From: Agapetus fuscipes
Lineage: Eukaryota; Arthropoda; Insecta; Trichoptera; Glossosomatidae
Length of the DNA: 64,000 nucleotides
Direction: 5' to 3'
NCBI GenBank assembly: GCA_951799405.1
Contig: OX637335.1
Location: 17,116,342-17,180,341 of the forward strand
Under the pieces are notes generated by a model that was given only the letters and a program-made list of their open reading frames with translations, did not search any database and was not told the DNA's origin. The position numbers and the translations under genes are program-made. Within the stretch, counting starts at the first letter, position 1. Every line of letters starts with the position of its first letter. Of the stretch, positions 22,139-32,795 are shown piece after piece.

Positions 22139-22939
22139 TAAAATAATGTACATCAGAGCAAAGGAAAACCCACTTAGGTCAAGCGATCTGGTGTAGTCTT
22201 TTGACGTATTTGCAGATGCTTTGAAACATATTTTTCCATATGAGATCATAACTATTTTGTGTTTGTAACTGTAGCTCTGTCGCCACTTCACTAGGGGTAG
22301 CCAAATCCTCTGCCTTTTTTTCGTCTCCCTGCACACTCTTTCAATTCATTCATATCCATCAATTTTTCGTACTTTTCGTTTTATTATAAAATTTCCCAAA
22401 ATCAGTTATAAGTCAATGCAGAGCTTTCAAAAGTCCACAAATATTGATTTCAAGAACAGCTGTGGATTTTTTTTTATCTTTGACTGTTCTTATGACAAAA
22501 CAACTTTTTGGACATAAGTTAGTACCTACTCTAAGAATCATTTTAGTGAGGAGTTGATAATCTTGAATAGAATCGTTTATTCATTTTGACATTTTCTTGG
22601 TTTAGTTTTGTATTTGAGTATGTATAATTTAGAACCATGTTAAAATTCATGCTGTGTTATTCTCACACAGAATATCCATGGCTCCACCAACAACTAACGT
22701 GAATTTTCCATATAAACAACAATTATCCTTAGATCAGCTATGGATCAAATGAGTTGTGCACTTGTGCAGAACCCTGTTTGGGGACTGTTTTTGCAAATTA
22801 AAATATATTTTATATAAGCGTCAACTTATTTGTCTTTCTTACAACATGGGTGACACTGGCAAAGTAACAAATGGCAATTTATCAGTTTGCGTTTGGCAGG
22901 CTTTGAAACCCGGGCGTGTGACGTCACAATTTTTTGTAA
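22139..22939. other. Unassigned AT-rich stretch
   Basis: Nothing supportable except a faint R1-like trace near 22850. Confidence 0.4.
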
Positions 22940-23274
22940 CGCAACGCAACTACGCAACTAAGCTATGCACATAGTGTAACTTCTTGCCGCGTTATCCCAA
23001 AGGTTTCGCATGTGGCGAGTGGAACCTATTTATTTTCATAAGTAAGGGGGCCGGCCTTACGCCAACCACTTCAGTTGAAGTGGGGGTTTCCCAGCTCCCG
23101 TGGGGGCTGATACTCATTTATTGTGAAGGCTGAGTAAGCCTTGCCGGTATTATATTTTTGGATTTGAAATAAACACCGAAATGGGAAATCATTTCTGACA
23201 CCCGCGCTGGGATTCAAACCCGGGCTCACGGCATGGAATGCCAGCACTCTACCAACTGAGCTATTGACCGGACT
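22940..23274 (-). repeat. SINE-A copy, full length
   Basis: Tail CGCAAC repeats at the left (tail TTGCG on the sense strand), middle GGCCGGCCTTACGCCAACC, and tRNA head ending TATTGACCGGAC at the right. Confidence 0.9.
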
Positions 23275-23389
23275 ACAATTTTTTTGTCAATTGAATTAAG
23301 ACCGAGCCCATTGTACAACACGTCTCCATATTGAATTTACCGTCATAAAATATTCCACACATAAAATCCGCCACCTTTCAATTATGTTT

Positions 23390-23740
23390 TCTTTTCAAAA
23401 TTGAGGTGCCTCTTTAGGGATGGCCAGAGACTGCGCACGGGAGCAGGTAATAAAGGCACTCTTCTATTGAGGAAGCATTCGCTAGAAGTTTCCATACCTG
23501 CCGTCATCAATTGCAAAGTGCCGAGACGCGATAAAAACTCTCTCCAGCCAGCCGGCTCATCGGGGAAGATAAATTTTAACTATTTCTGCAAACTTCAGCC
23601 GCCCTGTTCCCACTCTTGCTTCAGCCCGAGGCTTTTGGATGAATTAGCGCCCCTAATAAAATTTATTCTGAAATCATACGTCAGCGAAATTCAATTGTTG
23701 ACTTTTATTTTAATGTTCTGGATTATGCTTTTCAGAATAT
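23390..23740. other. GC-richer non-repetitive island
   Basis: A 350-bp block with higher GC than its flanks lies about 1 kb downstream of the last Dscam-like exon. It has an open plus-strand frame (113 codons) with no recognised domain and no splice sites that fit the gene. It may be conserved non-coding DNA. Confidence 0.3.
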
Positions 23741-24104
23741 GAAAATAAAAGACCACGTTGTTGGTCAGCTATAAAAGACCAACAAAAGTATACATTTTTA
23801 ATGAGGGTTTAAATGTGCATTGTCCACAATTTAATTTTTCAAAAATACTCCAGTCTATGGCTCAGTTGTAATGCTTGGGTTTCATGTCAGAGGCCTAGGT
23901 TCCGATACCTTCTGAGGGTGTCAGTAATAAATTTTTGATTTCTTGTAATGTTCTGCCTGCCATCATTCTAAGAACTTTCATTTAAAATGTTTGGAGTACG
24001 TAATTAATGCATGTTTAAAAACGTAATGCAAAAAAAATGAGTAATCTGCAATTATAGTGACACTTATTATTCAAAGGCATTTCGTACATTGCTATTGCAG
24101 AAGA

Positions 24105-24630
24105 TATCTCAAAATGTGCTGCTTATTATCATTATAAGGACGACGCTTCGAAAATTCTAGAGAGCAAGCTTGTCAGTAGTCAGGTCCACTCTAATTCTCT
24201 CTATGCTGCTGAAACATGGAATATAAAAGCAAGAGATATGAGAAAAAATACGCTTTTGAAATATGGTGCTGGAGGCGCATGTCCAAATCCCATGGACAGC
24301 TAAACGGATCAACGAGTCCATTCATCTGGAGCTAGGTTTGAATGGCTTGACTCTGGCTAGTATGTATGTGTATCCGTTGTATTCTTCAGTTGTTCGAACA
24401 CGTTGTCCGTGGCAATGAGGATAAACTGACGACTGCTGACGATTGGTAACTTGAAGGGAAGAGTAAAAGGAAGATTCCCATACAATGGACCGATAAAGTG
24501 AAGACAGCACCAGGCACCTCGGTGGTTAGAACTCTATGGGCAGCGTAGTTAAGAAAGAACTAGAGAAGATTGGTTGCTTCCACAATTGTGACAACCCTCA
24601 GCAATAAGGAAGAAGATTAAGAAAAGTTGC
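24105..24630 (+). mobile_element. Degenerate LINE 3' region
   Basis: Conceptual plus-strand translation, broken by many stops, reads like the region after RT in RTE-like LINEs. Recognisable pieces are LYAAETWNIKARDM, a K/R-rich KGRVKGRFP followed by a tryptophan-rich segment, and a terminal cluster of acidic/basic residues. It is an old copy. Confidence 0.5.
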
Positions 24631-24751
24631 AAAAATTTACCGTGCTGGCTTACATTTACGTAGAGCTTAATTTAGTTTTAATTGTTAATACAGAAGTTGA
24701 ACCATCAAATCGATGCTACGCATTAAATAACATTTGAAATGTGTCTCTTAC

Positions 24752-24962
24752 CAATGATTGCGGCTGCACATGCACTGCCAGCGGTGCTGTGACCGTAACA
24801 GGGGTGCGATGCCTTTGCTCTCCGTACTGGTTCCTCGCCAGGCAGGCCCACACTCCAGAATCTGAGGGTTCAGCTCGCCTGATGAAGACGACGTCGTGGG
24901 AGACGGTGATGCGAGCAGAACTCACCACGGGGTACAGGTGACCACCAGAGTCGCGAAACCAA
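24752..24962 (-). CDS. Dscam-like exon C: second half of an Ig domain and start of the next
   Basis: A 211-bp exon of an Ig-superfamily cell-surface receptor. On the minus strand the acceptor is TTTCCGCATTTCCAG and the donor is TTG/GTAAGA, close to consensus. The frame (entered after 2 bases of a split codon, leaving phase 0) reads a C-strand tryptophan (WFRDSGGHLYPVVSS), the E strand (ARITVSHDVVFIRR) and the F-strand cysteine in DSGVWACLARNQYGEQ. It ends with an interdomain linker (VTVTAPLAVHVQPQSL). This matches Dscam exon 7 (second half of Ig3, start of Ig4). The codons are GC-rich against the AT-rich flanks. Dscam proteins act at the neuronal surface in homophilic recognition; the exact paralogue is undetermined. 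Confidence 0.85.
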
Positions 24963-25008
24963 CTGGAAATGCGGAAATCAAGATCTAAGAGTTAAGTTGC
25001 AATCAGAT

Positions 25009-25584
25009 CTGGGCTGAAAGTCTCATCACCAAGGAAATTCTTACCTACCAAATATCAGCAATATTTGTTTTAAGACTAATCAGCTGGTCACTTGCGGCCA
25101 TCTTGGATTCAGAAAGAAATGGCGGTTGATCTGTGATGTTGGCGGCTGGGGTTTGTTAAAGTAAAATTGGTTTTGTGATTTAGTTTTTTATGTCAATGTA
25201 TATATTGTTATTTTATTGATTTTAAAAATGTAATTTGTCATGTATGTTCCTTGACTTATAGGTTGTTATGCGGCTGACCACCCATACTGTAAAAAAATTG
25301 GTTCACTTTGCCAATGTCACCCCTGTTTCAGGGAAGGACGGCAAGAGTTGCAAGGCTTATGTTCATTTGAGATTGGGTTTTTATATTGTAGGTCCACATG
25401 CGGCATGTGTTAGCGCGAAATTATACATATCTGCTTGTGGGAATGCATTTAATATAAATCTTAAATGATATATATCTTTGCAGCTTAGATTAGATTAGAT
25501 TAGATTGGATTGACAGGTCTCCATACAAATATTACCGATATTCGGTAGGCAAGAAATACTGTGGTGATGAGACTTTCAGCCCAG
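25009..25584. mobile_element. Fold-back MITE with ~60-bp arms containing an R1 insertion
   Basis: CTGGGCTGAAAGTCTCATCA at 25009 is inverted at the right end (TGATGAGACTTTCAGCCCAG), and complementarity continues about 60 bp with mismatches. The long R1 copy lies inside. The MITE begins 47 bp from exon C, inside the intron. Confidence 0.75.
25113..25506 (+). repeat. R1 long-form copy
   Basis: Besides the standard R1 (from 25249) it carries about 136 bp of 5' extension (from GAAATGGCGGTTGATCTGTG) also present at 35405-35541. It ends in TTAGA repeats. TTGGATT occurs at both edges and may be the target duplication. Confidence 0.8.
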
Positions 25585-25940
25585 GAAAATTAGGAAAGAA
25601 TGGGTGAAATTGAAAGATTGAGATGTAAAGATGAATTGGCTTGATGAGAAGGCAAGTTTGAGAGCTCGATGATTTTTTTTTAAATTTAAGTGGATCAGAA
25701 AACGACAAGAATCATGTGTGTTAAAAAGATAATGATTTTGAAGAGATTAAAAAAGAAAGTAAGAGTACATACAATTATTTTTGTTCTATGAAACTGAAGT
25801 AAATACCTCGATCGAAAATCAAATGTACATAATTATTTAGTTAACTTTTAAAAGGATAAAATTACATGTATAGTTATCGACCGAAAAGTGTCGTAGTATA
25901 ACGAGATAAAAATAGGTAGAAGCGATTTGCTATCTAGTCT

Positions 25941-26177
25941 ATCCTAATCTAAGCTACAAAGATATGTAACATTGAAGATTCACATTATATGCATTCTCTC
26001 AATCTGACACGCATAAGTTCGCGCTTGCATATGCCACATGTGAACCAGCAACATAAAAAACCAAATCTCAAATGAACATATACCCTACGACTCTTGCCGA
26101 CCTTCCCTGAAACACGGGTGACATTGGCAAAGTGAACCATTTACTACAGCATGGGTGGTCAGCCGCATACCAATATA
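25941..26177 (-). repeat. R1 copy
   Basis: From CCTAATCTAAGCTACAAAG to CAGCCGCATACCAAT. Full body, last 5' bases lost. Confidence 0.8.
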
Positions 26178-26339
26178 ATGTATGAAAAAAGCTTCACAGT
26201 AATGACAACAGAGCTGTAGTTGCGAACCGAAATGAAAGATATTAAAATTGTGAATGATTTTCAAACTGATAGAAATCTATTGTTGATTACATTTTTTGTA
26301 CAGAAGATGTTAAATGGGACGTTCATATGTAATGATAAC

Positions 26340-26457
26340 CTGTATGTTGGTGTGGGGTTTCCAAGAGCTGAACAGAGTAGATGCATGTCACGACCACTTT
26401 CTTGTGTGACTTCAGTCGTGGTCGTCAGCATGCGTGGGGCCATGCCGCTGGGAGACT
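26340..26457 (-). CDS. Dscam-like exon B: first half of an Ig domain (exon 6 position)
   Basis: A 118-bp exon with acceptor TTTTTTTTCAG and donor ACAG/GTTATC on the minus strand. It reads SPSGMAPRMLTTTTEVTQES, then GRDMHLLCSALGNPTPTY. This gives the A and B strands with the B-strand cysteine and the G-N-P-x-P turn before the tryptophan supplied by exon C. It enters with a split GAG codon from exon A and leaves a 2-base overhang completed by exon C. In Drosophila Dscam1 this position holds a cluster of mutually exclusive exons. By eye I found no second copy in the 5.1-kb upstream intron, so this looks like a non-arrayed Dscam paralogue or an invariant exon. Confidence 0.85.
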
Positions 26458-26520
26458 CTGAAAAAAAATCATTTTTTTTAAATAATTCTGTTAACCGAAG
26501 AAGAAAAACTGTACGAAACA

Positions 26521-27256
26521 TGAAACAATTTTGAAAATCAAATGGAAGGTCTATTTTTGTTGAAAGTTTATTCTCAATACCATCTTATTTCGAATTCAAA
26601 GATTTGACCTTGGTTCAACAGATGTCACCGAGGCTTAAGTAAGAATTCATGAAAATAAAATATATAAATTACTATTTGATAACATTAATAATTGTTTCCG
26701 ACTAGGTAAAAATAGGTTACTAAATGCATTCTTCTTCACAAATTAATTTTTCTACTCCCATTTGGTAATTTACTAATTACAAAACGGCTAACGCAATCAC
26801 AATGACATACATTTCTACACCCGTTGCGTAATGTAACATTACGCAACTGATAACGGTGTTGAAATGAAAATGTGCGCGTGCGCATTGTCAGAAATGGAAC
26901 CATTTTTTAATTTCGAGTGTCAACATTGTATGAGGCTATCCTTCTAAACGACCGATAACAAACTATTTTTTGCCGTTTCCATAGCAACCACGTTTAAACG
27001 TCAGCCATTACATGAATATTTTTAATTTATTGATAGTTCCTCCCCACTAGGTTCAATCTTTATTTAAATGAATATTAATATATTTTATGTGTAGAGTCAA
27101 ATAAGATTTGTTAATAGTGTAGTAATTCATCAAATTTATTTATCAAAATACTCCAAATTGTAGCTTTCCTTTTTTCGAAGGAAAACAGAAGGCTTGAAAG
27201 AAAAATTATGCCAGATGTTTTCACCGCAAAAAATAAACAAACTTAAACAGTTATTT
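26521..27256. other. Intronic DNA with a near-perfect palindrome
   Basis: GTTGCGTAATGT at 26823-26834 is inverted at 26836-26847 with a one-base centre. Weaker pairing extends outward, suggesting a small fold-back remnant. Nothing else recognised. Confidence 0.6.
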
Positions 27257-27490
27257 GGCTAATAGGTCGGTATGAGGTTGACCACCTATGCTGTAAAAAC
27301 TTGTTTCACTTTGCCAATGACACCCCTGCTTCAGTAGTTGCAGGGCTTATGTTTATTTATGTTTTGGGTTTGAATGTTTAAGCTTATATGCGGCATGTAT
27401 GAACGCGACCTTATATGTGTCTGCTTGTGGGCATGATATTAATATGAATCCTTAATGTAATGTATCTTTGCAACTTAGATTAGATTAGAT
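27257..27490 (+). repeat. R1 copy
   Basis: AATAGGTCGGTATGAGGTTG to the TTAGATTAGAT tail, with a short deletion in the CAGGGAAGG region. Confidence 0.8.
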
Positions 27491-27620
27491 AATCGAAGGT
27501 AATGATAAATTACACGTTTTGACAAAAGTAAGGTTTTAATTACTTCAAATGGACGAGTACATTATAATGACTACTATTTACTATTTTGTTATTTATTTCA
27601 TGGTCGTAGAAAAAGTATTG

Positions 27621-27721
27621 TATGCCACTGCACGTAATTAGTCTTTGTAACACTCTTGCTGTCTATTGTGCACAAACAAGCACTCGTGTTACAAAGACTA
27701 TCATTACCAGGCAGTGGCATA
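27621..27721. mobile_element. Short fold-back element (101 bp)
   Basis: The arms TATGCCACTGC...GTCTTTGTAACAC and GTGTTACAAAGAC...GCAGTGGCATA are about 33 bp and near-perfect, around a ~32-bp loop. Confidence 0.75.
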
Positions 27722-29019
27722 AATAACTGTTATGTATCTACCCTATTCTCTATTCTATATGTCTGCACTATTATAAATAATAGCATTGCAACTTTAATTA
27801 ATATGTACTTTTCCTTCATGATTCATTGATATATTGTTGTGATAGAAATTAAGTAATATATTTAACTAAGTAAAATTAAGTAAACTTATAAATCACACAG
27901 TAGCCTGACCACAAGTACAATTTATTGTGTCATGGGAGAAAGCTTAGACTTTCATAAGAAATATTCCATATACGACATAAGTCGTCATGATTTTGATGTC
28001 ACCATCTTTTATTTGAAGGGGCTTACGGCTATATTGTAAATGATACAAATAGCATTGGTTGAAATAATAACTTCACTTCTAGGTTGACCTAACTTCTAGG
28101 TTGATCCCTAACCTTAACTTCTAGCCTCGACGCTTTTTCAACTTCTAACCTTATTGTGATACTGTATTTCTCCATCATGTTGTAAGTCTTTGTTTGATTC
28201 ATTTATACCTCTGGATAACACTGTCTGTCTCAATAAATTTCTGTATTGGAAACAACATTTCTTTTTCTTACAAAAAATTAAGTACTTAATCCATAACATA
28301 ACTATTAAAAAAAACTTCTATGCATAAAACACAAATATTTTTCCAATGAATTTATCTTCCATGCAAAAATTGAGTTACAACCACATTTCAAATAATGAAA
28401 ATAGTTATCGTTTATCCAGGCAACCAGGCCGCATTGCCACTAAAATTTCCGCAAATTTTCACATCAAGTGATTGTAAATGATAAAGGCTTGGGTTGGATT
28501 CCATTTGCTGAAGGCTCCGAGTCCCGGTTATAGCCTGTAATTGTAATAGCGAATGGCGAAGTGCACTTCCGACATTTGCACGCTCTGCTAATTTGCCATC
28601 GCATTCTGAAATGGTTCCACGACAAATCGGTCACAGACAAACCGTCCACAGACAGCTCGTCCATTTGCAAATCGGTCACACGACAATCAATCCACAGGAT
28701 TTTTTGGGAAAGGAATATAGGCCACAAATAACTCGTGCGCAGATATATTGGTGACGGACAATTCGCCACCCAAGTGCCACCCGAGTTATGCTACTAGCTT
28801 TAGTATGAGGTATGCTATGTCTTACTGTTATAAAGTTGAGCACGCCTCTGACCTAGAGGTTATTTTTTTTTCCTGCCGTTGCTTTTACTTAACTTGAGAA
28901 AATATTTAGCTTTGCATAAACGTCCATGTGCTGTGGGTCCTTCTGACACATAAGAGGGTTTAAACATTTCGGTCACATACAATTTATAATCTATACCACC
29001 ACAGAATCTATATTTAATC

Positions 29020-29600
29020 TATAATCTAAATTGCAAGGATATATCTCCATATATATAGTCCGGTCGATAGCTCAGGTGGTAGAGTGCTTGCATTCCATGC
29101 CGAAAGCTCGGGTTCGAATCCCACCGAGGGTCTCAGAAATGATTGCCCGTTTCGGTGTTTATTTCAAACCCCAAAATAAAATACCGGCAAGGTTTACTCA
29201 GCCTTCACAAGAAATGAGTACCAGCACTCTCGGGAGCTGGGAAACCTCCACTTCAACTGAAGTGGTTGGCGTAAGGCCGGCCCCCTTACCTGTAAAAATA
29301 AATAGGTTCAACTCGCCACATGCGACCCCTTCGGGGATAACGCGGCAAGAAGTTACACTATATGTGTAGCTTAGTTGCGTTTTTTTTATTGACATTTGAG
29401 TTTCATATTAAATGCATGTCTACAAGCAGTCCCATGTTAGTTCGCGTTTACACATGCTGCATGTGTAAATACAAAATAAGCCAATCCTTACATGAACATA
29501 AGCCTAGCAAATCTTGTTGCCTTTCCCTAAAACCGGGGTGGCATTGACAAATGTGAACCAAACTTGTACGGCATGAAGCGTCAGACTCATATTAACCTAT
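29020..29600 (-). repeat. R1 copy split by SINE-A
   Basis: The R1 tail at about 29020-29055 and body at 29389-29600 flank a complete SINE-A. Confidence 0.75.
29058..29387 (+). repeat. SINE-A, full-length reference copy
   Basis: The tRNA-derived head has A box GATAGCTCAGGTGG and B box GGTTCGAATCC. The body carries AAATACCGGCAAGG, GCCGGCCCCCTTACC and CCCCTTCGGGGATAACGCGG. The 3' end is CTTAGTTGCGTT plus T-run. About 330 bp. Confidence 0.9.
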
Positions 29601-30130
29601 TATAGAAAACTAAAATGTATTAAAATAGTACAAAAAAAAGTTTTTTGGAGAGCAAGTATTGTATGATGGAGCTATCTGTGGGCCTATATTTTAGTGACCA
29701 AAAAGTCATTGACTGTAAACAGGTGTAGACTAATTGTCGTGTGACTGAATTGTCCGTGACCGATACGTCTGTGGATGAGTTATGGGTGGACAAGTTCTAT
29801 GTGACCGAACTGTCGTGTGACCGATTTGTCAATGGACGAGCTGTCTGCAGACGCGTTATCTCTCACCGATTTGCCGTGCCACGTTCTGCACCACCACACT
29901 GCACTAATACTTATTAGCCATCATTGATTGGAAGTGCATGGAAGATGAAGGGCGCGCATTCAACTTGATGGTAAAGAGGTACGTACTTAATGGTATTAAA
30001 CTTGCTTGCATCCTTTATTCAAACTCCATTCTCCGTTCTGCTTATATATTTTTTTCAAAGAGACAAAACTTTATTTTATAGTCCTCTAAGTAATCATTTA
30101 ATATACCGACAACTCGTTCTGTTTTCTATA

Positions 30131-30200
30131 ATCTGTAATCGTCAATTTAAGTTGCAAAGATATATCACATTTGAGATTCATATTAAATGCATTATTTTAA
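30131..30200 (-). repeat. R1 3' fragment
   Basis: Tail and first ~60 bp of the R1 3' end, interrupted by a SINE-B head. Confidence 0.6.
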
Positions 30201-30204
30201 GAAG

Positions 30205-30282
30205 AAGCAGTTCGCCGGGATTCGAACCCACCACCTTCCATTACGAGTCTAAAGCGTATCTACTAGACTACGGACCGGTCAT
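30205..30282 (-). repeat. SINE-B tRNA head only
   Basis: CGCCGGGATTCGAACCCACC through ACTAGACTACGGACCGGTC. It might be scored as a tRNA, but matches the SINE-B head. Confidence 0.75.
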
Positions 30283-30639
30283 GTTTTTCTCACTTTTGTT
30301 TTTTCCTTATTTTTATCACAATTAATTTGTATTGATTGCCGTCTTCTACGAATATATTATACAACCCATGTGAATATAATATATTATATGGCACTATTTT
30401 ATTTTCAGGTGGGGTAAGAAGTATTTTTTAGCTTAAAATGTCTTGTTCAGTCCTCCCCGGAGATCACTCTTGAAGAGGGTCGATGGCGGAGCAGTTTACA
30501 AGATAAACAACGAGCCCTTAATCTGATTACAAGGTACAAATGTTGGCCTACTTATATGAATGTATGTAGATCTACATGGAGTAAAAACCGTAGAACTTTA
30601 AGTTATCTAAACAAAACATTAAATACGTTTAAAAAAAAA

Positions 30640-30929
30640 TAGGCTGATTTATTTGGTCAGCGCTGTTTTTGTGTGTATCACACCTCAAGAGCCCTCTGCG
30701 AGCTTGGTCGTCGCTGTAGAAAGCGCCAATTCTCAAGCAAGCCCAGTTGCTGTAAGGCTGGATGGACCTTTTGAAGACCGGTCTTTGGTACACGTTTATG
30801 AATTTTTCAACCCAGCGAAGAGCAAATTTTAAAATATAAATGTCATATTTTTTGTGCTCTGCCGGGATTGAAACCCACAACCTTCCATTTACGAGTCCGA
30901 AGTGTTACCACTGGACTACGGACCGGTCA
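30640..30929 (-). repeat. SINE-B copy, full length
   Basis: 3' end GGCTGATTTATTTGGTCAGC at the left. The body is complete and the tRNA head ends at CACTGGACTACGGACCGGTC. Confidence 0.9.
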
Positions 30930-31061
30930 AAGACGTTGCACCTACGTTTTATTATTTTTCTAGGATATTTTTGGAAATTTATAACTCTCTACACTAACAT
31001 TTTTTAAGTCAATTTACTTAAGCGAACAGGCTACTGCCTTTAAAAATCCCATGAGGTAAGC

Positions 31062-31470
31062 TCCTCAAATTTCAGAGAATCTGTAAATTCATGCCATTTG
31101 TGGGAGAGTCAAACAGGTCTGGGTGTTAGTGAGATGGCGGTTTATATCTTGATCCATTCTAGCACGGTTACTTATTGCGAATTGCATAATATTGTGCTTT
31201 GAGACACTAAAAGGAAGTGGTAATTGATGTATTGAATTAGGGGATGAACGAAGATTCTGGTAGCTCATTCCAGAAACGGGTAATCTTTACAAAGGAATTT
31301 ACGTTTCTACTCTTAACGTTTCTACGTCGACTGCAAAGGCATAGATGACAGCCGGCTACGAGTTGACCTTGTTGTATAACGAGGACTAAGTGAAAATATT
31401 TCATCAAAGCCGAAACCGTAAGAGAAGCAATAGATTCAAACAAAAAGATCAACAAATCTGACAAAATAAT
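31062..31470 (-). mobile_element. LINE-J 3' region
   Basis: The minus-strand frame (31237-31464) reads CHLCLCSRRRNVKSRNVNSF then RFWNELPESSFIP, the typical RT C-terminal segment before the end of a LINE pol. It ends with DQDINRHLTNTQ, similar to the fragment at 11085. Confidence 0.65.
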
Positions 31471-31591
31471 ACGAGAATAATGGATGTAACTAAACTTTTT
31501 TACTTTTTTTAATAACTATTATGGTCACTTTCTACCGATTTCATGTTGAAAGATAGGCTTCATTTGTAAAAGAAGATGATTGTATTTTTAC

Positions 31592-31738
31592 CTGTTATTG
31601 TAATGCCAGTCGCCGCACTTCTTTTCCTCTCTCCAGTCAAGGTGTTGAGCGCTGAACAGCTGAAGCCGGCTTGGGAGTCCTCATGCTGCGCCGCTCTGAT
31701 GAGGAGCTCCCCTCGGCTGGTCATCACGAAGCGAGAAC
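31592..31738 (-). CDS. Dscam-like exon A: second half of an Ig domain (exon 5 position)
   Basis: A 147-bp exon with acceptor TTCTTGTTTCAG and donor AACAG/GTAAAA on the minus strand. The frame reads FVMTSRGELLIRAAQHEDSQ, then AGFSCSALNTLTGERKRSA, then ATGITIT. The D-S-x-x-G-F-x-C pattern is the F-strand cysteine of an Ig domain. L-T-G-E-R followed by the terminal I-T-(E) is the signature at the end of the second Ig domain of arthropod Dscam. It ends in phase 1, so its last base joins exon B to make the conserved glutamate. The codons are GC-rich against AT-rich intron flanks. The preceding exon was not located in the remaining 32 kb upstream. Confidence 0.85.
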
Positions 31739-32005
31739 CTGAAACAAGAATGAAATATAAGCGTTTACTATTGAAATGAAGAATTTTTCACGATTGTAGA
31801 AGTTCAAACTTTGGGCGGATTTAACGTAGCAGATTGTATATTTTATGAATTTTTTGCGTCTTTCTTATTCAGTATTTTACAGTCCACTCCTCAACATGCG
31901 CCTCTTCAAATCCTCTCAAATAATCATCATGGACCAACAGGTAGTCAACAACCTGTCTGGTGATCGTGATGACTTATTTCTGACTGTGTCTAACTAATTA
32001 TTTGC

Positions 32006-32168
32006 AAATAAGCCACACACAAAGTGTAACTTTTTGACTGCGTTATCCCCAAGGGGTCGCATGTGGGGGTTTGATACCTATTTATTTTTATGGGTAAGGT
32101 AACTTCCAGCTCCCAAACTCCCAAGGGAGCTCCCAGTTCCCAAGATGGCTGGTTCCCTTGTATGTGAA
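32006..32168 (-). repeat. SINE-A 3' half
   Basis: ACAAAGTGTAACTTTTTGAC and CCCCAAGGGGTCGCATGTGG mark the SINE-A 3' half. The head is absent. Confidence 0.7.
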
Positions 32169-32307
32169 TATAAATAGCCTCCGTTTGCTATTTGTGTGAC
32201 AATTCGGAAAGAACTTGCATTATGTCATACAACTGTAGCTTAGTTGCGTTTAAAATAAGCTCTTGTTTGTTATCGTATTGAAGTTATCATTTTTTTTAAA
32301 TGAGACT

Positions 32308-32528
32308 GGTCCGTAGTTCAGTGGTAGTAGCACTTCGGACTCTGAATGGAAGGTTGTGGGTTCGAATCCCGGCGGAGCACAAATAATATAGCATTTATAT
32401 TTTCAAATTTGCTCTTCGTTGGGTTGAAAAAATTCATAAAACCTTTACCAAAGGTCCATCCAGCCTTACAGCAACTGGGTCTTGCCTGAGAGTTAGCGCT
32501 TTGTAGTGACGACGACCAAGCTCGTAAA
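32308..32528 (+). repeat. SINE-B copy, 3' end missing
   Basis: Clear tRNA head (GGTCCGTAGTTCAGTGG, GGGTTCGAATCCCGGCGG) and body. It is cut at ACGACCAAGCTCGTA where SINE-A begins. Confidence 0.85.
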
Positions 32529-32532
32529 AAGG

Positions 32533-32795
32533 TTGATAGCTAAATTGGTAGAATGCTTGCATTCCATGCCGAGAGCAAGGGTTCGATCTCAAGGTTTACT
32601 CAGCCTTCCCAAAAAATGAGAACCAGCCCCCGCGGGAAATGAAAAACCCCCACTTCAAATGAAAGTGGTTGGTGTGTGGCCGGCCCCCTTAACCGTAAAA
32701 AATATATAGGTCCCGTATCGCCACATGCGACCCCTTCGGGGATAACGCAGGCAAGAATATGTGTGTAGCTTAGTTGCGTTTGCGTTTTGCGTTGT
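32533..32795 (+). repeat. SINE-A copy
   Basis: Head (GATAGCTAAATTGGTAGAAT), B box GGTTCGATCTC, an internal deletion of about 60 bp, and a TTGCGTTTGCG tail. Confidence 0.85.

Larger units (their letters stand above)
28605..29890. mobile_element. Foldback-like element with arms of degenerate 15-mers
   Basis: The left arm (about 28612-28790) and right arm (about 29690-29890) are inverted relative to each other. Each is built from a ~15-bp degenerate unit (GTGACCGATTTGTC and variants). The arms enclose ~900 bp that includes an R1 copy with a nested SINE-A. Tandem-repeat arms are the hallmark of FB-type elements. Confidence 0.6.
24752..31738 (-). other. Dscam-like gene, partial (three exons, two introns)
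   Basis: The minus-strand gene segment has exons at 31592-31738, 26340-26457 and 24752-24962, separated by introns of 5134 and 1382 bp. Splice phases agree at both joins (phase 1, then phase 2). The joined product covers the second half of one Ig domain, a whole Ig domain and the first strands of the next. The position of introns inside Ig domains and the T-E junction residue match the exon 5/6/7 region of arthropod Dscam. Upstream and downstream exons were not found in the window. Confidence 0.8.

Noticed and set aside
23401..23742. Candidate downstream Dscam exon
   Set aside because: No Ig motif in either strand and no acceptor/donor pair in the phase required after exon C.
28464..28769. 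101-codon minus-strand frame with VTDL/VDGL repeats
   Set aside because: Repetition comes from the 15-mer arm of the foldback element.
29031..29369. 112-codon plus-strand frame
   Set aside because: Covers SINE-A; similar partial frames appear in other SINE-A copies and carry no domain.
30205..30282. Possible tRNA gene
   Set aside because: The tRNA-like sequence is identical in kind to the SINE-B heads at 30929, 32308 and 40852, so it is a SINE fragment.
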